Shown here piece by piece: positions 55,240 through 63,903 of a stretch of DNA of 64,000 bases. This DNA is from CAWFSE01 sp963697565 (GTDB lineage: Bacteria > Actinomycetota > Actinomycetes > CAVWCF01). Each line of letters begins with the position of its first letter. Position 1 is the first letter of the stretch. Below the pieces are notes generated by a model. That model saw only the letters and a list, made by a program, of their open reading frames with translations. It had not been told where the DNA came from and did not search any database. The DNA lies in the NCBI GenBank assembly GCA_963697565.1, contig CAVOOM010000008.1:757011-821010 (forward strand), read 5' to 3'. A program made the position numbers and the translations under genes.

Positions 55240-56199
55240 ATGACGGCCCCCATCGAGCGGTTCCTCGAGGCGCACCCGGACGTCGCCGCCGCCTGGTACC
55301 CGCCGCTGACCCGTGTGGTCGGCCGGATCCTTTCGTTCCCCGGACTCGCGCGCTGGTCGGCAGCCGCCCGTCGGGTCGACGCGGTCGCCCGCCCGGCCGG
55401 CCGGACGACGACGATTCCGGAGCCGCTCCGGCGGCCCCCGGCCGCCGGCCAGCTCACCGTGATGAGCGCGAACCTCTGGCACGACTGGCCGCGCCAGCAC
55501 CGGTGGAGTGAGCGGCTGGAGGCCGTGGCCCGGTTGGTGGAGGCCGAGGACGTCGACATCCTGCTGCTCCAGGAGGTGGCGCGGACGCGCTCGTTGAGGG
55601 CGGACCTCTGGCTGGCGGATCGGCTGGGTATGTCCCTCGCCTACGCGCGCGCCAACGGGGACGTGGAGGCGGTCGGCTTCGAGGAGGGGTCGGCCGTGCT
55701 CAGCCGGTATCCGGTGGTCGAGACCCACCTGACCCAGCTCGGCCTCAGCCGCAACCCGCTCGTGCGACGGGTGGCGATCGGTGCGCACCTGGCCACCCCG
55801 CACGGCCGGCTGCTCGCCGTGTCGGCGCACCTCGGCCTGCGTCGCCGGTCGAACGCCGAGCAGATCCGCGAGTTGCGCCGATGGGTGGCGGAGGTGAGCG
55901 GGGGCGAGGTGGCCGTGGTCGGGGGCGACTTCAACGCCCCCGAGGGCCGGCCGGAGATCGAGCACACGCGCCGCGCGTGGACGGACACGTTCCGCCACGC
56001 GCACCCGGAGGCCGACGCGGGCACGCATGTGAGCGCCGCGCCCTGGCGCCGCTGGTCGGGGCCCCGGCGCCTGGACTACGTCTTCGTGCAGCAGCCCGCG
56101 ACGGCCCACTGGCGGGTGGTCGGGGCCGGCCACGTCGACGCGCACGGCGGCCCGCACTCAGACCACCGGGCCGTTGTCGCCCGCGTGCTCCCCGGCTGA
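55240..56199 (+). CDS. Endonuclease/exonuclease/phosphatase (EEP)-family hydrolase
   Basis: A 319-residue EEP-fold metal hydrolase. The family blocks are MSANLWHDW (Asn), ILLLQEVAR (catalytic Glu), VSAHLGLRR, VVGGDFNAPEG (Asp-x-Asn), RRLDYVFV and HSDHRAVVA (Asp-His). Members cut phosphodiesters in DNA, nucleotides, inositol phosphates or sphingomyelin. No signal peptide. Linked to the alkaline-phosphatase-like gene and close to PAP2 proteins, so a headgroup phosphodiester is a reasonable guess. Confidence 0.88.
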   Translation: MTAPIERFLEAHPDVAAAWYPPLTRVVGRILSFPGLARWSAAARRVDAVARPAGRTTTIPEPLRRPPAAGQLTVMSANLWHDWPRQHRWSERLEAVARLVEAEDVDILLLQEVARTRSLRADLWLADRLGMSLAYARANGDVEAVGFEEGSAVLSRYPVVETHLTQLGLSRNPLVRRVAIGAHLATPHGRLLAVSAHLGLRRRSNAEQIRELRRWVAEVSGGEVAVVGGDFNAPEGRPEIEHTRRAWTDTFRHAHPEADAGTHVSAAPWRRWSGPRRLDYVFVQQPATAHWRVVGAGHVDAHGGPHSDHRAVVARVLPG

Positions 56200-56222
56200 C
56201 GAGGGGCAGAGCCGGCGGTCGG

Positions 56223-57224
56223 TCAGCCCATCGCCGGGCTGGTGTTCACGACCGGGGTGACCGCGCTCTCGCCGCACAGGACGACCATGAGGTTGCTGAC
56301 CATGGTGGCCTTGTGCTCCTGGTCGAGGTCGAGGACGCCCTTGGCCGCGAGGTCGTTGAGCGCCATCTCCACCATGCTCACCGCGCCTGTCACGATCTTG
56401 CGGCGCGCGGCGATGACCGCCTCGGCCTGCTGGCGGCGGAGCATGGCCTGGGCGATCTCCGGGGCGTACGCCAGGTGCGTCAAGCGCGCCTGCTCGACGG
56501 TGACCCCCGCCGGCGCGAGCCGCTCCTGCAGCTCCTCGCGCAGCGCGTCGGAGACCTCGTCGACGTTGCCGCGCAGCGTCACCTCGTCGGGCTCGTCGGC
56601 GGCCGTCTCGCCGGAGTCGTACGGGTAGCGCGTGGCGAGGTGGCGCACGGCGGTCTCGCTCTGCGTGGAGACGTACGTCTCGACGTCGTCGACGTCGAAG
56701 ACGGCCTTGGCCGTGTCCTCGACCCGCCACACGACGACGGCCGCGATCTCGACCGGGTTGCCGCGCATGTCGTTGACCTTGAGGCGCTCGCCGTTGAGCG
56801 TCCGCGCCCGGAGCGACACCTTGTAGCGCTTCGGGCGCTGAGGGACGGGCGCCTCGTTGTCGCCCTTGCCCTTGTGGCTGGAGGCGCTCGAAGCCTGCTG
56901 CGTGCTTGAGCCGTTGGCGTAGAACGGGTTTCCCCACGCCAGGCCTGGCCGGCGCACAGTGCCCTTGTAGCCGCCGAAGAGGATGAGCACGCGGGCCTCG
57001 TTTGGCTGCAGCGTGTAGAAGCCCACCGTCGCGGTGATCGCGAGCAGCAGGATCACGATGGCAGTCACGAACGCCCACCAGATGGGGGCGTAACCCCCGT
57101 CAGCGGTCGACTCGCCCCCGGCGAACGCCCACCAGAACAGCGCGGGGCTCGCCACGTACATCAGCAGCACCAAGGGAAGTGCCAGCCACCCGCTGATCGG
57201 CTTGACCACTCGCTCGGCGCTCAT
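56223..57224 (-). CDS. SPFH-domain membrane protein with two N-terminal helices
   Basis: A 333-residue band-7 protein. Two helices (WLALPLVLLMYVASPALFWW and FVTAIVILLLAITATVGFYT) precede the SPFH domain: EARVLILFGGYKGTVRRPGL, VEIAAVVVWRVEDTAKAVFD, VETYVSTQSETAVRHLA, and EELQERLAPAGVTVEQARLT. An inserted linker (SSHKGKGDNEAPVPQ) is present. It differs from the slipin at 47385 and belongs to the YdfJ/SPFH_like group. GGAGG precedes ATG 57224. Divergent from a DUF4389 gene. Confidence 0.88.
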   Translation of the reverse strand: MSAERVVKPISGWLALPLVLLMYVASPALFWWAFAGGESTADGGYAPIWWAFVTAIVILLLAITATVGFYTLQPNEARVLILFGGYKGTVRRPGLAWGNPFYANGSSTQQASSASSHKGKGDNEAPVPQRPKRYKVSLRARTLNGERLKVNDMRGNPVEIAAVVVWRVEDTAKAVFDVDDVETYVSTQSETAVRHLATRYPYDSGETAADEPDEVTLRGNVDEVSDALREELQERLAPAGVTVEQARLTHLAYAPEIAQAMLRRQQAEAVIAARRKIVTGAVSMVEMALNDLAAKGVLDLDQEHKATMVSNLMVVLCGESAVTPVVNTSPAMG

Positions 57225-57342
57225 GACGCTGACCTCCACCTCGTCGCGGGACCCCTCCCATTGTCTCCCCGCGGCGGATGGCTTTGGCCTCTGGCGCCGG
57301 CTTCCGCCGGTCGTTGGGATTGGGGCGACCAAGGAGGTTCTC

Positions 57343-57999
57343 GTGGAAACGCAGTCCGAGTCCTATGCCGCGCGCCTGGAGATCGACTATCCGGACCGTC
57401 TCGATCGGTTCACGACGTTCTTCCGGCTGCTCTGGGTGATTCCGATCGGCATCGTTCTGGGGTTGCTTTCGGCATCGGCGACGTCGACGTGGACGGTTGT
57501 CAGCGAGTCGGGCGAGGTGGTGTCGCGGGTCTCCCGGAGCAGCGGTGGGGTCGCCTTCGGGCTGTTCGCCGCGACCGCGCTCATCATCGTGTTCCGGGAG
57601 AGGTACCCGCGCTGGTGGTTCGACTTCGCCCTCGCCTTCAACCGCTTTGCGATGCGCGTCGGGGCCTACGTCGTCCTGCTGACCGATCAGTACCCCTCCA
57701 CCGAGGAGGAGCAGTCGGTCCACCTGGAGCTCGACTACCCCGACGTCAAGCAGGATCTGAACCGCTGGCTGCCGCTGGTGAAGTGGTTCCTGGCGATCCC
57801 GCACTACTTCGTCTTGTTCGTGCTGGCCGTGGGAGCGTTCTTCGCCGTCGTCATCGCGTGGTTCGCCATTCTCTTCACGGGCCGGTACCCCCGGTCGCTC
57901 TTCGACTACGTGGTGGGGGTCGGCAGGTGGGGCCTGCGGGTGATCGCCTACTCGACCTTGCTGGTGACCGACCGCTACCCGCCGTTCAGCCTCAAGTGA
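57343..57999 (+). CDS. DUF4389 membrane protein
   Basis: A 218-residue membrane protein made of two similar DUF4389 halves: ARLEIDYPDRLDRFTTFFRL with LLWVIPIGIVL, and HLELDYPDVKQDLNRWLPLV with FLAIPHYFVLFVL. Each half ends with a conserved RYPR and Phe-Asp segment (YPRWWFDFALAFNR, YPRSLFDYVVGVGRW). Function unknown. GTG 57343 follows AAGGAGG. Its last 8 bases overlap the convergent patatin gene. Confidence 0.88.
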   Translation: METQSESYAARLEIDYPDRLDRFTTFFRLLWVIPIGIVLGLLSASATSTWTVVSESGEVVSRVSRSSGGVAFGLFAATALIIVFRERYPRWWFDFALAFNRFAMRVGAYVVLLTDQYPSTEEEQSVHLELDYPDVKQDLNRWLPLVKWFLAIPHYFVLFVLAVGAFFAVVIAWFAILFTGRYPRSLFDYVVGVGRWGLRVIAYSTLLVTDRYPPFSLK

Positions 58000-59083
58000 T
58001 CGCGGGGTCGTCTGATCCGAGCGTTGCCGCCATGGCGTCGTACCCCTCGACCATGAAGGTCGGCCACTCGCGGCTGTCGAGGAACTGCCCATAGAGCCCG
58101 GCGCCGTGCACCTTGGCGTACGGCACCGGTTCGAGGACCACGACCTCGCTCACCGATTGGCGCAGGTCCGCCATGCTCCGGCGCGCGAGCTGAAGGTGGG
58201 CCATGGTCTTGGTCTGGTCGGCGACGCTCAGGATGCTGAGCGGCCGCTGCTCCCATCCGGTCACCTCGTCGCCCACGAATCCCGGCGGGTAGAAGCAGTT
58301 GACGACCACGGCGGTGTCGCACCGGTCGGTCCCGACGAACGGGCCGGCCGGGAGGATGTCGACGATGCCCCCGTCGAGCCACCAGCCGCCGTCGAGCGGG
58401 TTGGGCTGCACGGCCAGGGGCAGGGCCACCGCCATCCGTACCGCGCGCGCCGCGGGCAGGTCAGGATGCGAGTCGGGGCCGATGTGCTCGAGTCGGTTGC
58501 GCTCGATGTTCCACAGCGGGAACCACACCGGCACCGGCAGCTCGCCGAGCGTGACGTCGCCGAGGATCTCGCGGTACGCGGCCTCCAGCCGGTCGCCCTT
58601 GACGATGCCGGACCAGCCGCGGCCGAGGCGAAGCGGGGCCGTGAGCAGGGCCAGCCAGTCGGGGTCGAGGTAGTCACGCGGCTGCAGCGCGAGCGTCGCC
58701 TGGGCGACGTCGTCCGCGGACATCCCCGCGGCGAGCGGGATGCCGAACAACGTCGAGCCCGAGCAGACGCCGTACGCGACCGGGTGCACGTCGGCCTCCT
58801 GCAGGGCCCGCACCACGCCCACCATCGAGGCCAGGGCCCCGCTGCCTCCGGTGGCGATCACCGCCACCCGGCGGTCGGCCCACCGATCGTGCCGGTGCCG
58901 GCGCAGCGGGGGGAACGGGTCGACGTACGGGGCCGGCCGGTCGGTCGGCAGCGGGAGCAGCCCGCGCCGGACCTGCCCGAGGAAGCCGACGTCGTCCCGG
59001 GTCGACTCCCACACCTGGCGGACCCGGGTGGCCTGGTAGAAGTACTGGCCCACCCGCTGGATGTCCACCATCCCGCTGAGCAT
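57992..59083 (-). CDS. Patatin-like phospholipase with GVCSG elbow
   Basis: A 363-residue patatin-domain protein. VAVIATGGSGALASMVGVVR is the oxyanion loop and WWLDGGIVDILPAG supplies the DGG catalytic Asp. The nucleophile elbow reads YGVCSGSTLFG: the third position of G-x-S-x-G is Cys, so either Cys is the nucleophile or a neighbouring Ser takes over. A C-terminal domain (LSILSVADQTKTMAHLQLAR) is typical of this subgroup. No signal peptide. ATG 59068 is an alternative start. Confidence 0.82.
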   Translation of the reverse strand: MLSGMVDIQRVGQYFYQATRVRQVWESTRDDVGFLGQVRRGLLPLPTDRPAPYVDPFPPLRRHRHDRWADRRVAVIATGGSGALASMVGVVRALQEADVHPVAYGVCSGSTLFGIPLAAGMSADDVAQATLALQPRDYLDPDWLALLTAPLRLGRGWSGIVKGDRLEAAYREILGDVTLGELPVPVWFPLWNIERNRLEHIGPDSHPDLPAARAVRMAVALPLAVQPNPLDGGWWLDGGIVDILPAGPFVGTDRCDTAVVVNCFYPPGFVGDEVTGWEQRPLSILSVADQTKTMAHLQLARRSMADLRQSVSEVVVLEPVPYAKVHGAGLYGQFLDSREWPTFMVEGYDAMAATLGSDDPAIT

Positions 59084-59143
59084 GCAACCAGCGTGGCGCC
59101 GGGTGCCGCGGCGCGGCAGGGCCCAAAGGGCTGTGGGCTTCCG

Positions 59144-59560
59144 TCAGTGCAGCGTGATGAAGAACTTCATCTCGCGGACCCAGCCCCTGGCGGCCAGCCC
59201 GGCGCCCTGCTTGGCGAGGACCTTGCTGCGGCCCACCCCGTGCGCCCATTTCGTCCCGACGTCGTCGGACCACCCGATGACGCCGTGGAGCGCCGCGGCG
59301 TGGGAGTCCTTCATCTTCTTGGTCGGGCCCTTGGGCAGGCCCATCAGGCGCATCGAGCTGATGGCCGTCCCACCCACCAGGACGCTCGTGGTGTCGATCG
59401 ACTTCAGGCTGAGCCGGTAGCTGCGCAGCAGCACCCCGGGCTTGGGGACTTCGGGGGCCGGGGGCGCTTCCACCGGTGCGGGGTCGGGCACCACCGCGAG
59501 CGGCGGCACCAGGGTGAGGTCCGTTCTGGTCCGTTCGATCGCCCTGGCCTGCGCCACCAT
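59144..59560 (-). CDS. Hypothetical protein, small basic
   Basis: A 138-residue protein without membrane segments. The N-terminal 45 residues are Pro/Ala/Val-rich and look disordered; the rest is basic (SYRLSLKSIDTTSVLVGGTA, LPKGPTKKMKDSHAAALHGV, GWVREMKFFITLH). Not recognised. Start ATG 59560 is chosen; GTG 59569 is also possible. Confidence 0.55.
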   Translation of the reverse strand: MVAQARAIERTRTDLTLVPPLAVVPDPAPVEAPPAPEVPKPGVLLRSYRLSLKSIDTTSVLVGGTAISSMRLMGLPKGPTKKMKDSHAAALHGVIGWSDDVGTKWAHGVGRSKVLAKQGAGLAARGWVREMKFFITLH

Positions 59561-59695
59561 GTGCGCCACCCCCTGGTCGTTTCGTTGTCCTCCGCCCTGT
59601 CTACTCCCTCGGCACGGCTGTGTCAGGGTCACACGGTCGGGACCTTGGTCCCGACTTTCTGCCGGGCGGGCCACGGCCGCCGGCCCGAGCGCCCC

Positions 59696-59701
59696 TAGGT
59701 T
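59696..59701 (+). promoter_or_regulatory. -10 box of leaderless promoter
   Basis: TAGGTT ends 7 bases before ATG 59709. Confidence 0.5.
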
Positions 59702-59708
59702 CAGACCT

Positions 59709-60449
59709 ATGGCGGGTCACGACGTCCCTCCTCCGGAGGGCCAGGTCCAGATCGGCACGCAGCGGGCCGCGGGCCCGTTCGCCATTGCCGCGCTCGTCCT
59801 GGGGGTCGCTTTCGCGGCCCTGGCGTGGGTCGTGGTGCTCGACTCCGATGGCGTGACCCCCTTCGATGACGCCCTCGGCTCGGCCATCCACTCGTTGGCG
59901 CTGGCGCAGCCCTGGCTCGTCGACGTGTCGCTCGTGCTCGATGTCGTGGGCGGAGGGCGCTTCGCCACCGTCGTGGTCGCGGTGGTGGTCGTGGTGCTGC
60001 TCGTCAGCGGCGGCGCCCGGTATCCGTGGGGGGTGCGGACGTACGCCGCCGGCTTCCTGGTCGTCAGCGCGGCCGGAGGGTCGCTGATCAACAGCGGCAT
60101 CAAGCAGGCCGTGGAGCGACCCCGGCCGCCATGGAACGGGCTGTGGCTGTACGAGGGGTCGTTCTCGTTCCCGTCGGGGCACTCCCAGGCCGGGCTCACG
60201 GTGTGGGCGGCGCTGGCCCTGGTCGCCCTGGTGGTGCTGACCGGGTGGCTCCGCTGGGTCGTCGCGGCGCCGCTGCTCGTCCTGGGGGTGGCGATCGGCG
60301 TGAGCCGCACGGTCGTCGGGGTGCACTGGCCCACGGATGTGCTGGGCGGGTGGGCGATGGGTGGCGCCTGGATGCTGGGCTGCGCGGCGGTCGTGGTCGC
60401 GGCCCACTCGCGGCGCGCAGCACGTTCCCGTGGTGCGATGGTGCCGTGA
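59709..60449 (+). CDS. PAP2-family lipid phosphatase
   Basis: A 246-residue membrane protein with all three classic PAP2 motifs: KQAVERPRPPW (K-x6-RP), SFPSGHSQAG (PSGH) and SRTVVGVHWPTDVLGG (SR-x5-H-x3-D). Six helices are visible. It would dephosphorylate lipid phosphates such as phosphatidic acid or undecaprenyl diphosphate on the outer face. Its stop overlaps the next start as GTGA (60446-60449), so it is translationally coupled to the GH13 gene. Confidence 0.92.
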   Translation: MAGHDVPPPEGQVQIGTQRAAGPFAIAALVLGVAFAALAWVVVLDSDGVTPFDDALGSAIHSLALAQPWLVDVSLVLDVVGGGRFATVVVAVVVVVLLVSGGARYPWGVRTYAAGFLVVSAAGGSLINSGIKQAVERPRPPWNGLWLYEGSFSFPSGHSQAGLTVWAALALVALVVLTGWLRWVVAAPLLVLGVAIGVSRTVVGVHWPTDVLGGWAMGGAWMLGCAAVVVAAHSRRAARSRGAMVP

Positions 60450-61769
60450 CGGCCGCGATCCCTCCCACCGGTGTGTGGTGGCACGTCTACCCGCTGGGCT
60501 TCCTCGGCGCCGAGCCGTCCGCCCGCCCGAAGGGCGCCCCCATCGAGCATCGGCTGGGGTCGCTCGACCCCTGGCTCGACTACGCCGTCTCGCTGGGGAT
60601 CGAGGGCCTCGTCCTCGGGCCGGTGTTCGCCTCCGAGACCCACGGCTACGACACCGTCGACCACTTCCGCGTCGACCCCCGGCTGGGCGACGAGGACGAC
60701 CTGGTGCGGCTGATCTCCGCCGCCCACCAGCGCGGCCTGCGGGTGGTGCTGGACGGTGTCTTCAACCACGTCGGCCGGGGGTTCGCGAAGTTCGGCGACG
60801 CGCTGCGGGACGGGCCGGGCTCCGAGGCCGCCGGCTGGTTCCGCCTCAGGTGGCCCGAAGGCGGCGGTCCGCCGGTGGCCGAGGGGTTTGAGGGCCACGG
60901 CCACCTGGTGGCGCTGGACCACGGCAACCCGGCCGTCGCCGACCATGTGGTGGCGGTGCTCGACCACTGGTGCAGACCGCGGGGTCGACGGGTGGCGGAT
61001 GGACGCCGCGTACGCCGTCCCGACCGCGTTCTGGCGCGAGGTCTGCGAGCGGCTGCGCAGCCGGCATCCGCAGGCGTGGCTGTTCGGCGAGGTGATCCAC
61101 GGCGACTACCCGGCCTTCGTGCGTGACAGCGGGCTCGACGCCGTCACCCAGTACGAGCTGTGGAAGGCCGTCGGCAGCGCGCTCAACGACGGCAACTTCT
61201 TCGAGCTCGCCCACGCGTTCGAGCGCCACCAGGGGTTCCTGGACGCCTTCGTCCCGGTGACCTTCCTGGGCAACCACGACACCACGCGCATCGCCAGCCT
61301 GCTGGGCGACGTCCGCCACCTGCCGCACGCGCTGGTGGTGCTCTTCGGCGTGGGCGGCACCCCCGTGGTCTACGCCGGGGACGAGCAGGCCTTCCGCGGG
61401 GTGAAGTACGAGCGCGAGCACGGCGACGACGAGGTCCGGCCGCCGTTCCCGGCCCGGCCCGAGGAGCTGTCCTTGCTCGGCCGGGAGACCTTCCTGCTGC
61501 ACCAGCGCCTGATCGCGTTCCGCGGCGCTCGGCCGTGGCTCACCCATGCGGGCACCGCGGTGACGACGCTGACCAACACGACGCTCGTCTGCGTGAGCGC
61601 GAGCCAGGACGGGGCGGACCGCATCGCGTTCGCGCTAAGCCTGGAAGGCGACAGCGTGGCGCTGGCACTCCCGGAGGGCTCGTGGATCGTGGCCGAGGGG
61701 GAGGGGGCCGTGGATGGGTCGGAGCTGCGCCTGCCGGCCCGGGGCTGGGCGGTGCTGGCCGCGGTGTAG
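60446..61769 (+). CDS. Glycoside hydrolase family 13 (alpha-amylase-type) enzyme (interrupted)
   Basis: About 440 residues. The GH13 regions are in order: GVWWHVYPLGFLGAE at the start, region I DGVFNHVGRGF, region II GWRMDAAYAV (nucleophile Asp), region III WLFGEVIHGD (acid/base Glu) and region IV TFLGNHDTTRI. Then come GTPVVYAGDEQA and a C-terminal beta domain. One base is out of place near 60972, between DHWC and RGVDGWRMD. No signal peptide, so it acts on intracellular alpha-glucans or small glucosides. The unusual pairing with a PAP2 phosphatase by start/stop overlap is notable. Confidence 0.9.
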
Positions 61770-61802
61770 CGGCGAACGGCAAGTCCGCCGGGTGCGCTGG
61801 CA

Positions 61803-62330
61803 CTACGAGCTGGCAGCGAGTGCCGCTTCGTCGCGGCGGTAGTACCCCATCAGCGTGTACACGCGGGCGCAGGACTCGACGAGGAGGAACCCGAGGAGAC
61901 CCGCCAGCACGACGCGGAAGATGTCGCCATCGGGGAGCAGGTTCTGCTCGGCCACGACCTTGATGACGAGCAACACTGCGAGCGCGACGACGGCCTCGAA
62001 GCTGAGCAGCAGGATCAAGCCCTTGTGAGCGGGGACCGACGCCACGTAGGTCGTTCGCGCTCGGTAGGCGCCGAACGCGAACCCGGCGATACCGCCAACC
62101 AGAGCGACGAGCGCGTGGACAGGCTCCCGCTCCAGATCAGTCACCAGCAGTGACCCGACCACAACGATCGCCACCACCGGCTCCAGCATCTGCAACCGCA
62201 GGGTGCGGAAGCGTTCCCTCGGCTTGAGTTGCACGTTCGGGTTGTTCTCGACTACCCGCTTGCCAACCCGGAACTCCCGCACGATGAGCACGAGCACAAC
62301 CACAAGGATGAGGGATGTGATTCTCTCCAC
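61803..62330 (-). CDS. Membrane protein of unknown function
   Basis: A 175-residue protein with four or five helices: ERITSLILVVVLVLIVREFR, MLEPVVAIVVVGSLLVTDL, LVALVGGIAGFAFGAYRART, ILLLSFEAVVALAVLLVIKV, VVLAGLLGFLLVESCARVYT. The loop between helices 1 and 2 is charged (KPRERFRTLRLQ). Not recognised. It lies downstream of the CPBP gene in the same direction, with 74 bases between. Confidence 0.75.
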   Translation of the reverse strand: MERITSLILVVVLVLIVREFRVGKRVVENNPNVQLKPRERFRTLRLQMLEPVVAIVVVGSLLVTDLEREPVHALVALVGGIAGFAFGAYRARTTYVASVPAHKGLILLLSFEAVVALAVLLVIKVVAEQNLLPDGDIFRVVLAGLLGFLLVESCARVYTLMGYYRRDEAALAASS

Positions 62331-62404
62331 GAAGCCTGCTCCTGCCGTGACGAAGCACGTGGGTGATGGGGATTCCTGATGGGGGAGCCTCAGGCGCGTC
62401 TGAC

Positions 62405-63175
62405 CTAAGCCTCTGCCGGCGCTTCTTGGCGAGTGCGAAGGACCTTGACCAGGAGGACGACCGTGAGGATCACGATGGCGTAGAGGAGGAGCCCTGAGAC
62501 CACGGGGACCTTCCCTCCGGTGGTCTCAGTTCCGAACGTCCCGAAGTCCCACAGCGCATGAATGACCATGCCCACGATGAGCAGGCCGGTGATGCGGCGC
62601 ACCAGGTAGAAGGCGGAACCCAGCACGAATGCAAAGCCCATCTGAAATGCCGTGCTGCCAAGGGATTGGCCGAAGAACAGATTCAGGCCGTGGAGCGCGG
62701 AGAACAGCAACGAGGTGAGGAACCACACCCAGACCTCGGACAGGCTCCCTCGGAACCCGACCAGCATGAGGCCGCGCGTCAGGAACTCCTCGGAGAAGCC
62801 CACCAGCGCGGTTCCCAGGGCAAGCACCGGCAGGATCTTCGTCGCGTCCGAGCTGAAATCGATCCCGCTGACTCCCAGGAGGACGTAGACGAAGAGCCCG
62901 ATCGGCAGCAGGATCCCCCATCGAGGTCCGGCCTTGGCGTCTTCTCTCATCGCCGGGCGCCACCAGCCCAACCAGGTCGCAGCGGCCGCCAAGAACACCG
63001 CACCCACCCCGATGGGCACGACAATCCCGCTGACCACATTGGACGTTGAGTCGCCGACCGTCTCGTAGTCGATGTCGTTGATCGTCCAGATCGCGAAGAC
63101 GATGGCGGTGTAGAGAACAAAGAGCACGAGTGAAATCCACACCTTGGGTTGAACGCGCACGCTGGGCTCCCTCAT
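62405..63175 (-). CDS. CPBP-family intramembrane glutamic endopeptidase
   Basis: A 256-residue polytopic membrane protein (CAAX protease/bacteriocin-processing family, ABI). The active-site motifs are GFSEEFLTRGLML (EE-x3-R), TSLLFSALHGLNL (F-x3-H) and MVIHALWDFGTFG (third motif). Eight helices are visible. Such proteases cut within the membrane, for example to process prenylated proteins or to give immunity to bacteriocins. ATG 63175 starts MREPSVRVQPKVW. Divergent from the DUF4126 gene. No bacteriocin gene is near. Confidence 0.88.
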   Translation of the reverse strand: MREPSVRVQPKVWISLVLFVLYTAIVFAIWTINDIDYETVGDSTSNVVSGIVVPIGVGAVFLAAAATWLGWWRPAMREDAKAGPRWGILLPIGLFVYVLLGVSGIDFSSDATKILPVLALGTALVGFSEEFLTRGLMLVGFRGSLSEVWVWFLTSLLFSALHGLNLFFGQSLGSTAFQMGFAFVLGSAFYLVRRITGLLIVGMVIHALWDFGTFGTETTGGKVPVVSGLLLYAIVILTVVLLVKVLRTRQEAPAEA

Positions 63176-63265
63176 CGGCGGGCATCTGGAACTGGCGAAT
63201 CGTGCCACAGCAAGAACCGCTCCGCGCGCTGGCGGCCTCCGAACGACCCGCAAGCCCTCCGCGCC

Positions 63266-63271
63266 TACCCT
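63266..63271 (+). promoter_or_regulatory. -10 box of leaderless promoter
   Basis: TACCCT ends 6 bases before GTG 63278. Confidence 0.5.
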
Positions 63272-63277
63272 GGCGGT

Positions 63278-63850
63278 GTGGATGTCGCAACCGTCGTGCT
63301 CACCGGTCTTGGGCTGTCCGGCGCGGCCGGCCTGAACGCGTACATCCCGCTCTTCGTCGTCGGGCTGCTGGGCCGATTCGACGTGATCGAGCTCGCCAGC
63401 CCGTACGACATCATCGCGAGCACCCCCGTGCTGATCGCCGTCGGCGTGCTGCTCGCCATCGAGGTCGTCGCGGACAAGGTGCCCGCGGTCGACAGCGCGA
63501 ACGACGTGATCCAGACCGTGCTCCGCCCGGTCGCCGGCGCGCTGCTCTTCGCGGGCAGCGTCGGCGCGCTGAGCGACGCTCCGCCGTGGCTGGGCTTCGT
63601 CGCGGGCCTGCTCACCGCGGGCGGCGTGCACACCGCGAAGGCGGCGGCCCGCCCGGTGCTCAATGTCGGAACGGCCGGTGTGGCCGCCCCGGTGGTCAGC
63701 ACCGTCGAGGACGGGCTCTCGCTGGTGGCGACCCTGCTGGCGCTGCTCGCCCCGCTGCTCATCCTGGTGCTGATCGCCGCCGTGGCCTGGGGTCTGGCCC
63801 GGCTCTGGCGCCGCCGAAGCCAGAAGGCGGGCCTAGAAGGGGCCGGCTGA
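63278..63850 (+). CDS. DUF4126 membrane protein
   Basis: A 190-residue membrane protein: TVVLTGLGLSGAAGLNAYIP, VLIAVGVLLAIEVVADKVPA, SANDVIQTVLRPVAGALLF, KAAARPVLNVGTAGVAAPVV and a last helix LLALLAPLLILVLIAAVAWG with a basic tail. The NAYIP and VDSxNDxxQT blocks identify DUF4126, of unknown function. GTG 63278 fits a leaderless transcript. Confidence 0.85.
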   Translation: MDVATVVLTGLGLSGAAGLNAYIPLFVVGLLGRFDVIELASPYDIIASTPVLIAVGVLLAIEVVADKVPAVDSANDVIQTVLRPVAGALLFAGSVGALSDAPPWLGFVAGLLTAGGVHTAKAAARPVLNVGTAGVAAPVVSTVEDGLSLVATLLALLAPLLILVLIAAVAWGLARLWRRRSQKAGLEGAG

Positions 63851-63903
63851 CCTCTCGTCGGAATCGCGTACCCCCGGGCCGCGGCTGAGGCAGGCTGGGG
63901 GCT

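Noticed and set aside
58106..59698. 530-codon open frame on the plus strand opposite the second patatin
   Set aside because: Composition is antisense-like (Arg/Gly/Val/His-rich), no known domain, and it overlaps two supported minus-strand genes.
62405..63175. Bacteriocin immunity locus around the CPBP protease
   Set aside because: No bacteriocin precursor, ABC exporter or leader peptidase gene lies nearby.
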